A DNA stretch of 64,000 nt from assembly GCA_028751875.1 (NCBI GenBank), contig CM054144.1, positions 236,802 through 300,801 of the forward strand. Direction: 5' to 3'. The notes under the pieces were generated by a model. That model was not told the DNA's origin and ran no database searches. It saw nothing but the letters and a program-made list of their open reading frames with translations. A program made the position numbers and the translations under genes. Below are positions 1 to 10,945 of the stretch, piece by piece (the first letter of the stretch is position 1; each line of letters begins with the position of its first letter). The stretch comes from Rapana venosa (taxonomy: Eukaryota; Mollusca; Gastropoda; Neogastropoda; Muricidae).

Positions 1-2384
1 AAAGCAACTGTTTTTTGTTGACGCGTTGTCAAAGGGAATGGGTAGTTAACAGGGGACCCTAACTGGAAATTTTTTTATGTTATAAAAATTCTATACATAG
101 ATAAAAATGCATAAAATAATAAAGATGCAAAAACGAGGCTGGACTCACATAAACCAAAGACTATTACCTTTAATCCCAATTTGGTTTTCAGAGAATGACT
201 TTTGAAAATAAAATTCCCAAACCCACGAAATCTACTTAAACCCCCCCTTAAAAGTTTATGCCACTGCAAAAGCTTGTTGTCTCATCCAAACGTTTTACCA
301 AAACCACTTAAACTTTGCTATTTACTGTGCAAATACGGCTGTGGGTCATATGCGACCACAGAACCATCCAAACCATTAGTAAAAATTGTGTACAGGGGTT
401 TATGGTTTTTATCGTTCAGGCGGGTTTTTTTTACAGCTGCGGCCCCCTGCCCACGATATACCTTTAATTCCCTTTTTTTGAGATTAACTGGAGGGTTTTT
501 TTGAGGGCTGTGCAAGGTTTAAAATTGTTCTAAAACGCTTTTAAAAAACCAGGGCAAAAATCAGGCAAGGGGGACTTGTATTGTTTGGTTTAACAGGAGT
601 ATAAATTTGACTGGTGGCCCCAAACTTTTCTCCCCCGGGAAGATTTTTTTCTTGGGGTTTTAAAAGCAAAAAAGACATGAATGTGGACAAATTTCATTTT
701 GATAAGAGTTAAGGGTTTTTTAAAAAGACCAGGTTTGAGGGATTAATACTCTGTTTTTGGGGCCTTGTGTGGGGTTGCTTGGTGCAAGCACAGACAAAGG
801 TCAAGCATTTTTGGTGGCTTGGGGTTTGATGCCGAAACATTTTTTCAAATCTTAAGAAAGTATTAACCAGCGTTGATCACCCATCAAGCATTTTAACCCT
901 TATCAAAATGTTCTTTCCCTTTTCAGGGGCTAAGGTAGAATTTGCTAAGGCATGGTTTTATAGCTACCTTCCAACATGCGTTTTTCTATAGGAATAATTC
1001 AAACTACAACACAATTTTCTTAGCTGGAAGATGTCAGCTTGGGAAAAATGAACGCGTAAAAAAACAACGCAGTAGTTTAGTACACCCGAGCAAAAAGGTA
1101 ACAACACCAACAACACCAACAACAAAAAAAGGGAAAAAACTCCTTTCCACCTCAAGCAAAAAAAAAAGTTTTCCCCCTTTCAAAGAAAAATCCTCCAGAG
1201 ATGATTGCTTTAACAACTAACTTTTTTTTTTTAAAGCCCTTGTTATCTTATTGAGAAAGAAAAAACTAAAAAACAAAAACAAGTGTGTCCAAACATTTTT
1301 CACCAATAAAACCCACAATTTTCCCCGCAGTTTATAAAAGCCGTAATCACTGCCAATTATACCCAGGAAAGGGGTTGCCAATTTTTTAGGCTAATTTTTA
1401 AAAAGGTCTTCAAATGGGCCGGTTGTTTCTTAACCCAGCCTGTGCCCGTGGGTGCGGGGTGGGTGGTCGGGCGGTGTGTGCTTCCCGTCATGCATACACA
1501 AGTGTGTTTTTTTGCGAAACCCAATGAATTAACGAAAGTGTTATCTTTTTTTTTTGAAACAGTGCGGATTCTTTCCCGCCAGTGTTGGTTTTTTATAAAG
1601 AAGGGTGGATTGTTTTTTTTTCTGCAACCTGGATTGCTTTAATCTCTTGGCGTTCATTTGCAATTTTTTAGACAAGTGTGATTCTTTTTTTATTTTTCCC
1701 TAAGGTTTTGGGGATCGCTTTGCTACTTTTCTTTTTCGTTCTTGCGAACTAAAATCCCCTACTTTTGTAAATTAAATTTTCAGTTCGCCTTAAACTTGTA
1801 TGCTTGATTGGCCTTATTTTTTGCAAGGTAGGGGTTGATCTTTTTTTGTTTCGGCTGTTTCTTCCCTTCTTTTTGTGAAGTAGTTTTTCCCAAATCTAGA
1901 AAAGTTTCGTTGTTGGTTTTGCCCACTGTGCTAAAATCTTTAGTGGTACCCTTGAATGTTTTTAGGGGTTTTGTTCGCTTTTGAGTTGTGCAAAAGCTTG
2001 TGGGGGTAGTCTTGGTCAGTCCAACTAATACCAAGTTTTCTCTGATGGCAAAACCCTTTGTCCCTTTCTTAGTGTATTTTTTTCTAAAACTGTGAGGGTT
2101 ACTTTTCTTTGTTAATAAAAACCTTTTGTCCTGTTCAGTTAAGCGTCAGAGTGTCTTTTTTGTCCAAAACAAATCATTATGGTCTCGTCTTCGGGGTTGG
2201 GGTTGTACCAAATTTTTGTGAAAATCTTTAACCCTGCTTCTAATAATTCTTTTTGGTGCGCAAGGGTGCTACTGCGGCTTCACTCATATCATCAGCTGGC
2301 ATAAACACATCATCTATATTATCTATATCATAGTCTTACATTATTGTATTATTGTTTTTTTATTTTGCTACTAATAGAAAAAAG
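1..2384. other. Unassigned homopolymer-rich DNA
   Basis: No recognisable gene or repeat family. The stretch is full of T, A, G and C runs of 5-10 bases. The few open frames of 60-100 codons show no motif and are probably chance. The run pattern resembles either strongly decayed DNA or uncorrected long-read sequence. Confidence 0.5.
695..910. repeat. 20-bp imperfect inverted repeat
   Basis: Arms at 695-714 and 891-910 are near-perfect reverse complements around the core CATTTTGATAAG, with a spacer of about 176 bases. No terminal repeat or transposase was seen, so it may be chance. Confidence 0.35.
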
Positions 2385-2603
2385 ATGGCGCAACAAACAT
2401 TTGGTGCAATCCTTGATCCATCAGATGTTTAACTCATTGAGGTTGTGCCGCTTGGCACTCTTTTCCTTTACTGTGACGTGCCGAAGCTTAAGAATCGGCA
2501 GACTTACGAATTTTTGAAAAACCACAAAGTGATGGTTAACTCAAGGGAAAGTACTCTGGCCTGTAGGGCAATCAGTTTTCTAAGCGCAGATTACTCTCCT
2601 TGA
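2385..2603 (+). pseudogene. Interrupted ORF upstream of capsid relic
   Basis: An ATG at 2385 opens a frame of 72 codons before TGA at 2601-2603, broken only by one TAA at codon 16. Start residues are MAQQTFGAILDPSDV. The composition is protein-like, with no homopolymer artefact, unlike the flanking DNA. I do not recognise the family. It lies about 0.5 kb upstream of the capsid relic on the same strand, so it may be another decayed gene of the same element. That link rests on position only. A chance frame is the alternative. Confidence 0.3.
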
Positions 2604-3129
2604 CCATAAGCTTAGCCTTTGTTTTTATCTGTTGGCCAATTTTTTGTTTGACAATGTTCAACAAGGTGATACTTTGTGGATTTAGATGCAGCTCCAGTGT
2701 TATGATTCTTTAAGAAAAATAATCTATTGTACAAAAGTGCATCAATGGATTCAAGCTAGCTTCAGGGAACTTTCACTCTGGGTGAAAAATCATCACATTG
2801 CTTCAGGGGACTAGTTGTATGATAGTTCATGAGCCATTTAAGATATACGCCTAATTTTTCAAAACTTATTATTTTTTCAGCATTCAATGTCTGACATATT
2901 TTGGAAATTTGTAAAAAAATAAATACAGTCATCTATTAAAAAACTGTGAAACATTCTCAAAAGAAGACATTATAAACTTTTCAATGATGTATAATGTGTA
3001 TGTCATTATTACGTTGGGTAAGTCTGATGAATTTTTCAAATATAGCCAAAATCATGCGTCACCACAAAATGGCAGGATCCATTTCACTGGGACTCCAATG
3101 AGTTAAAAGATCCCTTAGGCATAAAAGGA
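2604..3129. other. Unassigned, possibly decayed element DNA
   Basis: AT-rich DNA between two virus-like relics. Short protein-like stretches appear in shifting frames, with nothing long enough to name. It could be more of the decayed element. Confidence 0.3.
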
Positions 3130-4346
3130 AACAGACAGACAATGGTTATTACAAACAACCCCTCCACTATTGATGAAAATCAGATTCTGACTGTAAGGTT
3201 TCCTAATTTAGGAAAAGGTGATGTCAATTGTTCCAGGCACAACTAGGCTTGCTTTTAGATAGAACTAGAGTCTGGAGAATGATCCAAACAGAAGTGAGTA
3301 GCAAACTTAGAAGGGCTTTTATAAAAAAAAAAATAGTGTCAAGCTAGAAGGCATGTAGAAGCTGCTGTCACTAAACAATGCAAGACATTTTTCTTGATCT
3401 TATACGATTTATGGAGACAAAAGAAAAAAGAGATGATCTTATTATCAAGGCATACGGATGATGAGGGACTAAAACATATGAGTAGATTCTGCTGATATGA
3501 GGGAAACAAGAAAAAAGATGCTGCCATAGCAAGAGCTATGGTAACAGGTTTTGTATTTCCTCTTGACTTGAACTGCTCAGCTCTCACATGCCTTACTATC
3601 AGGGCGCACTCAGAGACAGACTGTCGTATGAGCTGACCTTTAATGACAGTGCTCGTGTTATTACGTCCACTGACCCTGACGCAAAGTACAAAATATCTAG
3701 TGTATCTTTAGAGTATGATGTTGTCAATCACCCAGAGCTTGCACGCTTGATTGCACAGCAATATCAGTCAAGGCTTGCTATCTATTATGAGAGAGTGCTC
3801 AACCATAGCACATTAATGAAGAGTAAAGCAGATACTGTGTGGAACATAAATCTGAACACTCCGGCAAGATCGTTAAAAGGAATATTAATGCTGTTTGAAG
3901 AACCAGCCACCCCCTTTTCCAGATTAAGTGAGAGGTTCATTAATCCTGGTATTAAACATTTATCATGTACTATAGAGGGGCAACCAAATCAAGTCTATGC
4001 CTCAGGTTATTTACCATATCAACACTTTGATGAGGTAAGAAAATACTTTGCTGCTGGACAACACAATGATCCCACTACTGGTCTTACAAGCAAATATTTA
4101 CATCTGCATGATGTTAGGCTTCATGAATACTTAACATCTAAATATGCATTGTGGGTTGACTTAAGATGACAGATGATGATAGGCTGCATGGTTCAGGAAG
4201 ACTCATTGAAAATGGCTTCAGAAGGAATAGATATTCAAATAGAGAAAGAGCAAGAAAATGATGAGCCCATAAAAATATATCTATTTGTAGCGATGGATGC
4301 ACAACTCAACATAGAAGGAAACAGACTAAAAGAAGTTGTTTACTAA
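3130..4346 (+). pseudogene. Major capsid protein relic (Polinton/adintovirus-like)
   Basis: Remnant of a virus-type major capsid protein gene. The longest open part is 3588-4169 (193 codons), with hallmarks LSYELTFND near its start, TPARSLKGILMLFEE in the middle and IEGQPNQVYASGYLPYQHFDE near its end. From knowledge of the family, such blocks belong to the double-jelly-roll capsid proteins of Polinton/Maverick and adintovirus-like elements in invertebrate genomes, usually about 500-650 residues. The ATG at 3588 is internal: related coding sense continues upstream in other frames to about 3130, with several frameshifts and stops. Downstream, coding sense runs on after the stop at 4167-4169 through at least two frame changes to TAA at 4344-4346. 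It is clearly dead. The packaging ATPase follows at once. The exact lineage (Polinton, adintovirus or another relative) is an inference. Confidence 0.65.
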
Positions 4347-4875
4347 TGGACCAAAAGGAGCACACTGCTCTCTAATATGCGGGCAGACTGGCTGTGGCAA
4401 GACTGTATTTGTTTTAGATTTATTACAAACAGTGTACAAAAATCATTTCGAGTTCATTGTTATATTCTGTCCAACACTACACAACAATAAAACATACAGA
4501 GAGAGAAAATTTATTTGGACAGATGAGAATATAATTATTGTTAATCCCTCTGACAGGCTAAGTGAGTGTTTAGAATACTATTATAACTTGTTTGAAAATA
4601 CAGTAACATTATTTCTTATAGATGACTGCTCAGCCGAGCGTGACATTGTTAAGAAAAGGAATAGTTTGTCTAAGCTTGCTTTCAGTGGGAGACAAGCACA
4701 GACATCTGTTTGGTTGCTGACACAAAAATTTAATAGCATATTAAAGATTACCCGAACAAATCAATGTCGTTGTAATTTTTCACATGAAAGACAGAGATGG
4801 GTTGTAATAATTGCCTTCGGGAGAATGATGTTATTACAGATGGACAAGAAGAGAAAAAATAAAATAAAACTGTAG
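4336..4875 (+). pseudogene. FtsK/A32-like genome-packaging ATPase fragment
   Basis: Open frame of 179 codons encoding a P-loop ATPase of the type that pumps viral DNA into capsids. Walker A is GQTGCGKT at residues 16-23. Walker B is TLFLIDD at residues 91-97. A sensor-like stretch around FSGRQAQTSVWLLTQ follows near residue 135. Family members are usually about 200-280 residues, so this copy lacks an N-terminus and its tail after about residue 150 looks frameshifted. The frame opens on TTG, not ATG, and overlaps the end of the capsid relic in another frame. A capsid gene followed by a packaging ATPase is typical of Polinton-like and adintovirus-like elements. I saw no protein-primed polymerase, integrase or protease in the window. 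It is judged a relic because of the missing start and the decayed neighbour. Confidence 0.65.
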
Positions 4876-5520
4876 AAGCTCAAAACACGTTAAGCTAATT
4901 CTTAAAACAGACCAACCAACAAGATACTGTATTGTGTGAAGCCCAATAGCTTATTTTTTAAACACACACAAGAACATACAGAAAGACACAATACATTTTT
5001 TAAACACACTCACACACACACACTCTCACACACAAACACACACACACATAATAAGAAGCAGCTGTAGGCCTACTGCCAACTGTGTAGTATTGGCAACATG
5101 CCAAAATCTTTTTTTAGCATTGGGATTGCACAAAAGGGGCGTGGCTAAGTATTGCACCATCAGAAAGGAAGGTTTATATTTATTAATTTTCATGTGCGTG
5201 TGTATTATGTTGTCCTGTTATGTGTACTGACTACAAGTGGTGTATGAATGGTGTGTCGGCATTCCAACAGTCATGAATGCCGGAAATCTTCTCCACTACC
5301 CAAAGCTCCATTGCAGTGTCCACCAAAATTGCTCTCCTTTTGTAATGGAGCCTGGGTAGCAGAGAAGGTTTTGCACTTTTTTACTCTGATAAAAATCAGC
5401 TAAAAACTCAAGCACTGCATAGATTCTCATAATTTATAGTTTTACTCACTAGAAATAAGATAGAAACATTTTTCATTTATTATAAGAGATAGGGAAAACA
5501 GGCATTCAAGGTAAACTGCT
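4876..5520. other. Unassigned, with short CA tract
   Basis: No gene seen. A degenerate (CA)n tract lies at about 4964-5048. The remaining AT-rich DNA matches nothing else in the window. Confidence 0.5.
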
Positions 5521-5632
5521 ACTTCAACTTACCTAGTTTTCATATAAAACATGGCAACTTTTGGCCCCATGAGGTGAAGGCAAATCGGCCAAAGTTGCGA
5601 AGTTTTATATGAAAAAGTAGGTAAGTTGAAGA
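5521..5632. repeat. Foldback, ~44-bp inverted arms
   Basis: Left arm 5521-5565 and right arm 5587-5632 are imperfect reverse complements (CTTCAACTTACCTA against TAGGTAAGTTGAAG at the tips, GGCAACTTTTGGCC against GGCCAAAGTTGC inside), around a loop of about 20 bases. It could be a small foldback or MITE-like element, or an accidental hairpin. It sits exactly at the 5' edge of an old LINE copy. Confidence 0.55.
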
Positions 5633-7640
5633 GTATTGAGCTTGAATGCTGGTTTTCCTATCTCTTCATGGATCTTGATCCCATACCTGCTTCTCTTTTC
5701 ACACAGTGCCTACCACAACTTATACCCTCTAACACGAAAACAGTGAACTCATCTCTTGTTTCAGGAAATGTTCCATCAGCTCTCAAAACTGCTATAGTCA
5801 CACCTCTACTCAAAACGCATAACCTTGACCTTAACATTCTGAAGAATTGTAGACCTGTTTCCAATCTACGTTTTATTTTCTAATGTCCTTGAAATAGTAG
5901 TTCTCAAACAAGATTCCCTCAACAACCACCTTCTCTCAACAATCTTCTTCCTGAGTTTCAGTCTGCCTATCGATATCATACACAACAGCACTGATAACCA
6001 CACATAGAACACACCTCTTGAACACGCTTCTACTCGCTTCTCATTCATGACACAGGGATAATCTCCCATATCACTACTACTCGATTTTTCAGCAGCCTTC
6101 GGTACTTTTCAGATCCACTCTATTCTTCTCTATCCCGTCTTCAGATAAATACCGTTCGGGTGACTACTGGAACAGCCGCTCACCTGGTTTTAATTCATAC
6201 AGTACTGACCAATAATTTCAGACAGTTGCAGTAAAATCAAGACTGCCAATAACTGAAATGTGGAGTACACAGGGATCCAGACTCTAGGCCTCTCGGTCTC
6301 ACTTCAATCTTTATCACTGCCCATACTGTCACACTTATAAATATATCTTCATCAAATTCAACCATCATTTTTTGGCAGATGACTCTCGGATTTCTTCTCT
6401 TTTCAAAGACAGTGGTTTACTCCTGATAAATTCTGCCTTTCTTTTCTGGGGCAAATATGGACCCCTCACTGCTTTGAAGATATTCTAAAACTAAGATAGA
6501 CAGAACAAATTACAGCTACATGCAGAATAAGCGAAAGCCCACTGCTCATACCATAGGGAAACCCAACATAAACTCCCTTCCATAAAACGCTCTCAATTGA
6601 ATCGGCAATGATTCAGTCCCTTACCCACTCTGCTGTGAAGTAATTTAAGGTGTTGTTATGGACAACCACTCTCATCTATGCAAATAATTCATCACCCAGA
6701 CACTGTCAGCCGTGGGGCTATTTTATAACTATCAGTTTATGGTGTTTATTAGTGCAATTCCAATGTACCCTTGTCCACCGATTGAAACAACATAAGCGTT
6801 ACGTCTCGTCATTCTTTCAGTTTGGACTATTTCCATTCTCTTTTGTCTGGTCTGCCAGCAATTCTTAGTCTAGCCTCTCCTTCAACGTATACAAACTCCA
6901 CAGTCCTCGACTTGTTCTCGTAAGAAAAAATTGTGAGCACTTTAACCCTCTCTCTTGCGATCTCCTCCACTGGCTGGCCTGTTGCCACAATGAATAAACT
7001 ATAAGATCTGTACTCTCTGGTACTCATATGTCTCCACACGAAACTGCACCCACTCCTACCTCTTGGTGAATGTCGTAACCCGTACTTCCTTTACCAGGTT
7101 CCCTCCACTCTGCTGCAGCATTACTTGTGCCTACGATATTACTAGATTCAACGCCAATCCACTGTTGGCCGTCCGATCTTTCTACTTTTTCGGTTCCATC
7201 GACCTGGAATGAGCTCCTCTGTCTCTCTATTCGCCAGAGGCCTAGCATATGACCATTTTAAAATCTCCAGCCTCATGACATATTTATTTCAAACCTAAGT
7301 TTATACCTCCTGTATGTCATTATCAGAACTTTTCTCCACCCTTCACTAGAACCCATGTTCCTATCACCCTGCCTAAAAAAAAATAAGATTTATGATCAGT
7401 GTGCTTGTGTTGTGCTTTTTTAAATTAATAAATAATGTATAGGAAAAACTTTTGATTTATTGCAATTTTTTCATAGATTTCCGTCTCTGCAGCGTACCAT
7501 GCTTGTAAGATCTGTTTGATTATTGATTATTTGTCATTGGTTGTATGACTGAGTAAGATTAGGTTGATATGCATTTGGTCATTGCAAGATAATAGTGCTA
7601 TATAAGTTCCATTTTTATTATTTCTTGTTATTATATATAT
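5633..7640 (+). mobile_element. L2/CR1-like LINE, highly decayed copy
   Basis: Degenerate non-LTR retrotransposon. At 5668-5880 the reading frame gives a pre-RT/RT segment (DLDPIPASLF, then TAIVTPLLK and NCRPVSNL) matching the copy at 38228-38767. Later DNA aligns block by block with the RT and C-terminal part of the copies at 21946 and 63000, but with many indels, so no long frame remains. The 3' end keeps the family signature of a GCTATATAAGTTCC-like tail followed by a T/A-rich repeat near 7600. It is the oldest-looking L2 copy here. Confidence 0.75.
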
Positions 7641-7661
7641 ATTTGTATTATATATTACGGT

Positions 7662-7701
<40 letters not shown>

Positions 7702-8740
7702 GTCGTGTGTGTGTGTGGATGAGAGAGAAGAGGAGAGAGGAGAGTGATTGAGTGGAGTGAGAGAAAGAGTGAGGTGAGAGATGATGAGAGGAGAGGTGGA
7801 GTGAGAGAGAGAGAGGAGTAAGATCTCTGCAGAGAGAGAGAGTGTGAGAGAGACGTGTTTCGTTGGGGTTGGGGGGGGGGAAAAAAAAGGAGGAAGAAAA
7901 AAGGAGAAAAAAAAATAAAAAAAAAAAAAATTTTGGGAGAAAAAGATTTTTTTAAAAAAAAAAGTTTTTGGGAAAGAAAAGGGGACGTTTATTTGGTTTT
8001 AAAGCCTTTCCCTTTATCCACTTAAATAAATCTTCATCTGCTATTTGCCTTTTTCCCCTTTTTTTTCATTTCTCACCTCTCCTTTCCATCCTCCTTAAAA
8101 AATAATTAACCTTCTTTTCTCTTTTTAAATAAAAATTAAAAACATTTTTATTACTTTTTCATAATCCTCTCTCCTCCTCTTTAAATTCTTTTAAACTTAT
8201 TATTTTCATTTTCGTAACTTTTTGTCATCTCTCAAAATTCTTTAATCCTTTTAACCATTTATTATTAATAATCTTTTTTTACTTTATATTATTTAATTGT
8301 CTGGTGTTGATAAAAAAAAAAATATTTAAAAATAATAAAAATATAAAGAATCCGAAAAGAGTTAAAGCCCCCCTCTTTTATAAACTCATTTCTTTTCCAT
8401 CTAAAACCTCAAATCATTTTTTTCCCTCCTCCCCTCTCTTCCATCTCACCCTCACCTCCCCTCCCCCTCTCCCCCCTCCACTCTCCCCCACTTCTCTCTC
8501 TCTCCCTCCCTCACTCCTCACCCTCTCCCCCTCCCTCCTCTCATCTTCCTCCCACCTCCACCTCCCACCCTCTTCTCTCTCTCCTCCTCCAACCTATCCC
8601 TCTCCACTCTCTCTCTATCTCCTCTCACTCTTATAAATATATATATATATAATATAATTATAAAAATAAAGTGTGTGGATTTGCTATTTTTGTGTGGATA
8701 GGAAACGTGGGGAAATATAGATTGGTGGTGTAGCATGCAT
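7641..8740. repeat. Low-complexity block: TA, GA, poly-A, CT
   Basis: (TA)n near 7660-7696, GA-rich 7715-7855, poly-G and poly-A runs 7868-7980, AT-rich 8000-8400, then C/T-rich 8420-8630 and another short TA run near 8640. The open frames here are compositional artefacts. Many neighbouring homopolymers suggest unpolished assembly. Confidence 0.7.
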
Positions 8741-8941
8741 CTTTCAGCGTGTTGGTTAATTCTGATGTCTTGTTTTCTAAGTTGTCCTTCTTCTTACGTT
8801 TTCTTCATCATCAACTTCTATTAGTACTTCTTCTTGCTTTCATTGTTGTGGTACACAGATCAGACCCTACCATGAAAAACAGAGGTATCCTGTTGGGGCT
8901 GAGCGGGTATGCTGGGTCTGTCTGTGCCTGGCACAGTGGTT

Positions 8942-9235
8942 GCTTTAAACGAAAACCACATTTCAATATGTGGGGCTGCTTTAGACGAAAACCACATTTC
9001 AATATGTGGTGTTGCTTTTGATGAAAACCACATTTCAATCTGTGGTGTTGCTTTTGATGAAAACCACATTTCAATCTGTGGGGTTGCTTTTGATGAAAAC
9101 CACATTTCAATCTGTGGGGTTGCTTTTGATGAAAACCACATTTCAATCTGTGGGGCTGCTTTTGATGAAAACCACATTTGAATATGTGAGGCTGCTTTTG
9201 ATGAAAACTACATTTTAATATCCATGGATGCTTTT
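8942..9235. repeat. 36-bp minisatellite with dyad core
   Basis: About eight tandem copies of a 36-bp unit of the form GCTTTTGATGAAAACCACAT plus TTCAATCTGTGGGGTT. Because 36 is a multiple of three, frames stay open on both strands, producing repetitive ORFs that are not evidence for a protein. Each unit contains CCACA(T)...(A)TGTGG, a 5-6-bp dyad. Confidence 0.9.
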
Positions 9236-9510
9236 GTGTCGCTGCATTGAGATCGTAGACATCTTGAGTGTTGTCTGAATTCATGAAAGAAATGCCATTA
9301 ACACGTGTGACCCCTTAGTTTTCCCACATCTGACCAAACCCATAACGATTTAATGTGAACTATATTATTTTGAATACCCAGTTTATCTTACTGATCAAAT
9401 GAAGGTTGTATAACATGTTATATGCTTTAATAAGAAACCTGTATTTAGGTAATGTCATCATCTTCAGCCAGTATTTCGTACATTTAGTGTAGGTAATTAC
9501 ATAAAGAATA

Positions 9511-9784
9511 ACAGGATAGCTCAGTGGTCAGAGCACTCAATTTCCCCCAGCAAAGCTTTAGCAGCATTGAGCATGGTGACCGTTTGCGCGCCTTGGCTTC
9601 AGTACAGTCCCCCAGTTCACCCAGCTGTAAATGGGTACCTGCCACTTTAGGGTCAGGGAGGGTAAAGCAGCGAGGGAGAGGAGATGGGCGCCGCCTTTTA
9701 TATGCTGGCCCCTAGAGAAGTGAGGTCTCTGATGCCCCACTCCCCTACGACCACATAGGTTATGGGACACCTTTACCTTTTTAC
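9511..9784 (+). mobile_element. Composite SINE, family A (copy 1)
   Basis: About 270 bp, matching the copy at 54901-55198 throughout. The head has a tRNA box-A-like TAGCTCAGTGGTCAGAGCA. The central part includes CAGCTGTAAATGGGTACCTG and the 3' end is a CCTTTACCTTTTTAC-type tail. Compared with the other copy it has lost about 20-30 bp of the 5S-like box-C region after the head. Non-coding, presumably Pol III-transcribed. Confidence 0.75.
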
Positions 9785-10087
9785 TTCATCATATAGAGTG
9801 GATTTCGTCCAGTCTCTTCGTAAGTTAGAGCATGAGGTGTTCTGATACTTACATTGAGTAGCCTTTTCAAGGCAAATGTATGAACGCGTTCAGCTGTCAT
9901 ATGATCCACCTGCTGTTACTGCCCAAACTTCAGAACCGTGGTTATCTTAACATTGGCTGAAATCGGCAGTCAGAGAGTTTGAAGAATAATGATGGGGACT
10001 GGTTACCAACTATCCGTAACAGTTTAACAATACAAACAATCGCTTTTCTTGCTCTGTGAGCCAAATCATCTAAAGATATATCCGAGA
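9785..10087. other. Unassigned
   Basis: Unique-looking DNA with no gene or repeat signature that I can name. Confidence 0.4.
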
Positions 10088-10203
10088 GAGAGAGAGACAC
10101 ACACACACAGACAGACAGACAGACAGACAGACACTGAGAGAGAGAACTTGAAGAAGAATGCGTACACACACACACACCACGCACGCACGCACGCGCGCGC
10201 GCA

Positions 10204-10280
<77 letters not shown>
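10088..10280. repeat. Compound microsatellite GA/CAGA/CA/CGCA
   Basis: (GA)n, (CA)n, (CAGA)n, (GA)n, (CGCA)n with a CG-rich core and a long (CA)n in succession. Alternating purine-pyrimidine ACGC/CGCG is Z-DNA-prone. Confidence 0.9.
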
Positions 10281-10282
<2 letters not shown>

Positions 10283-10323
10283 TACAACAGTGGGAATCAG
10301 TTTCATTTGTTTTGCCTAGCTGA

Positions 10324-10840
10324 ATGCCGACTTCTCCAAATGTAACAGATGCACACATGAATATTCCAGGGTATCAAATCTTCCGTGAAGATCCTCACAA
10401 ACCCAAGTCCACCGGGTTACTTACATATATAGCCCCCTCGCTCAGTTGTAAAAGAGTATATAACCTTAAGGTTTATGACATTGAATCCATGTGGATTGAA
10501 ATAAAATTAAAACACAATAGACCAATATTAATAGGATTTATATACAGAAATCCTTCAGAAACCAGAGACTGGTTAGAAAAATTCAACTCTCTTATGAACG
10601 AGGTAATACTTTTAAACAATGAAACAATTATTCTTGGGGGTTTTAACATAGACCTATTAAAACCTAAATCAAAATGGAGCCACAACATTACTATGTTTGG
10701 CCTAGAACAACTAATAGATAGACCAACACGGATAAAAAATAATTCTAGAACATTAATAGATCATATCTACACTACTACAAAACAACACATAACAGAAGTA
10801 TATGCTCCCTCATGTGGATGCAGTGATCATAATCCCCCCA
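10324..10840 (+). pseudogene. LINE endonuclease (EEP) domain fragment
   Basis: Open frame with about 170 residues of an apurinic-like endonuclease of a non-LTR retrotransposon, the enzyme that nicks target DNA for integration. Visible blocks are PGYQIFRED near residue 15, the GLLTYI strand near 31, PILIGFIYRNPSE near 67, IILGGFNIDLL near 102, TLIDHIYT near 143 and CSDHNP near 165. The N-terminal catalytic part is missing, so the start ATG is internal. The usual GDFN catalytic Asp is Gly here (GGFN, residue 106), which would disable the enzyme. The frame then runs into a (CA)n tract at about 10850. No RT follows. Downstream DNA is a LINE 3' UTR, so the whole may be one internally deleted copy. 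Confidence 0.8.
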
Positions 10841-10873
10841 CCCCACCCCCACACACACACGCTCAAACAAACA

Positions 10874-10942
<69 letters not shown>

Positions 10943-10945
10943 TCA
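10841..10945. repeat. (CA)n microsatellite
   Basis: C-rich start, then about 35 CA units and a short (CTCA)n tail. It interrupts the LINE fragment. Confidence 0.9.

Noticed and set aside
8811..9284. Repetitive 90-157-codon frames (HQKQPHRLKCGF type)
   Set aside because: Artefact of the 36-bp minisatellite.
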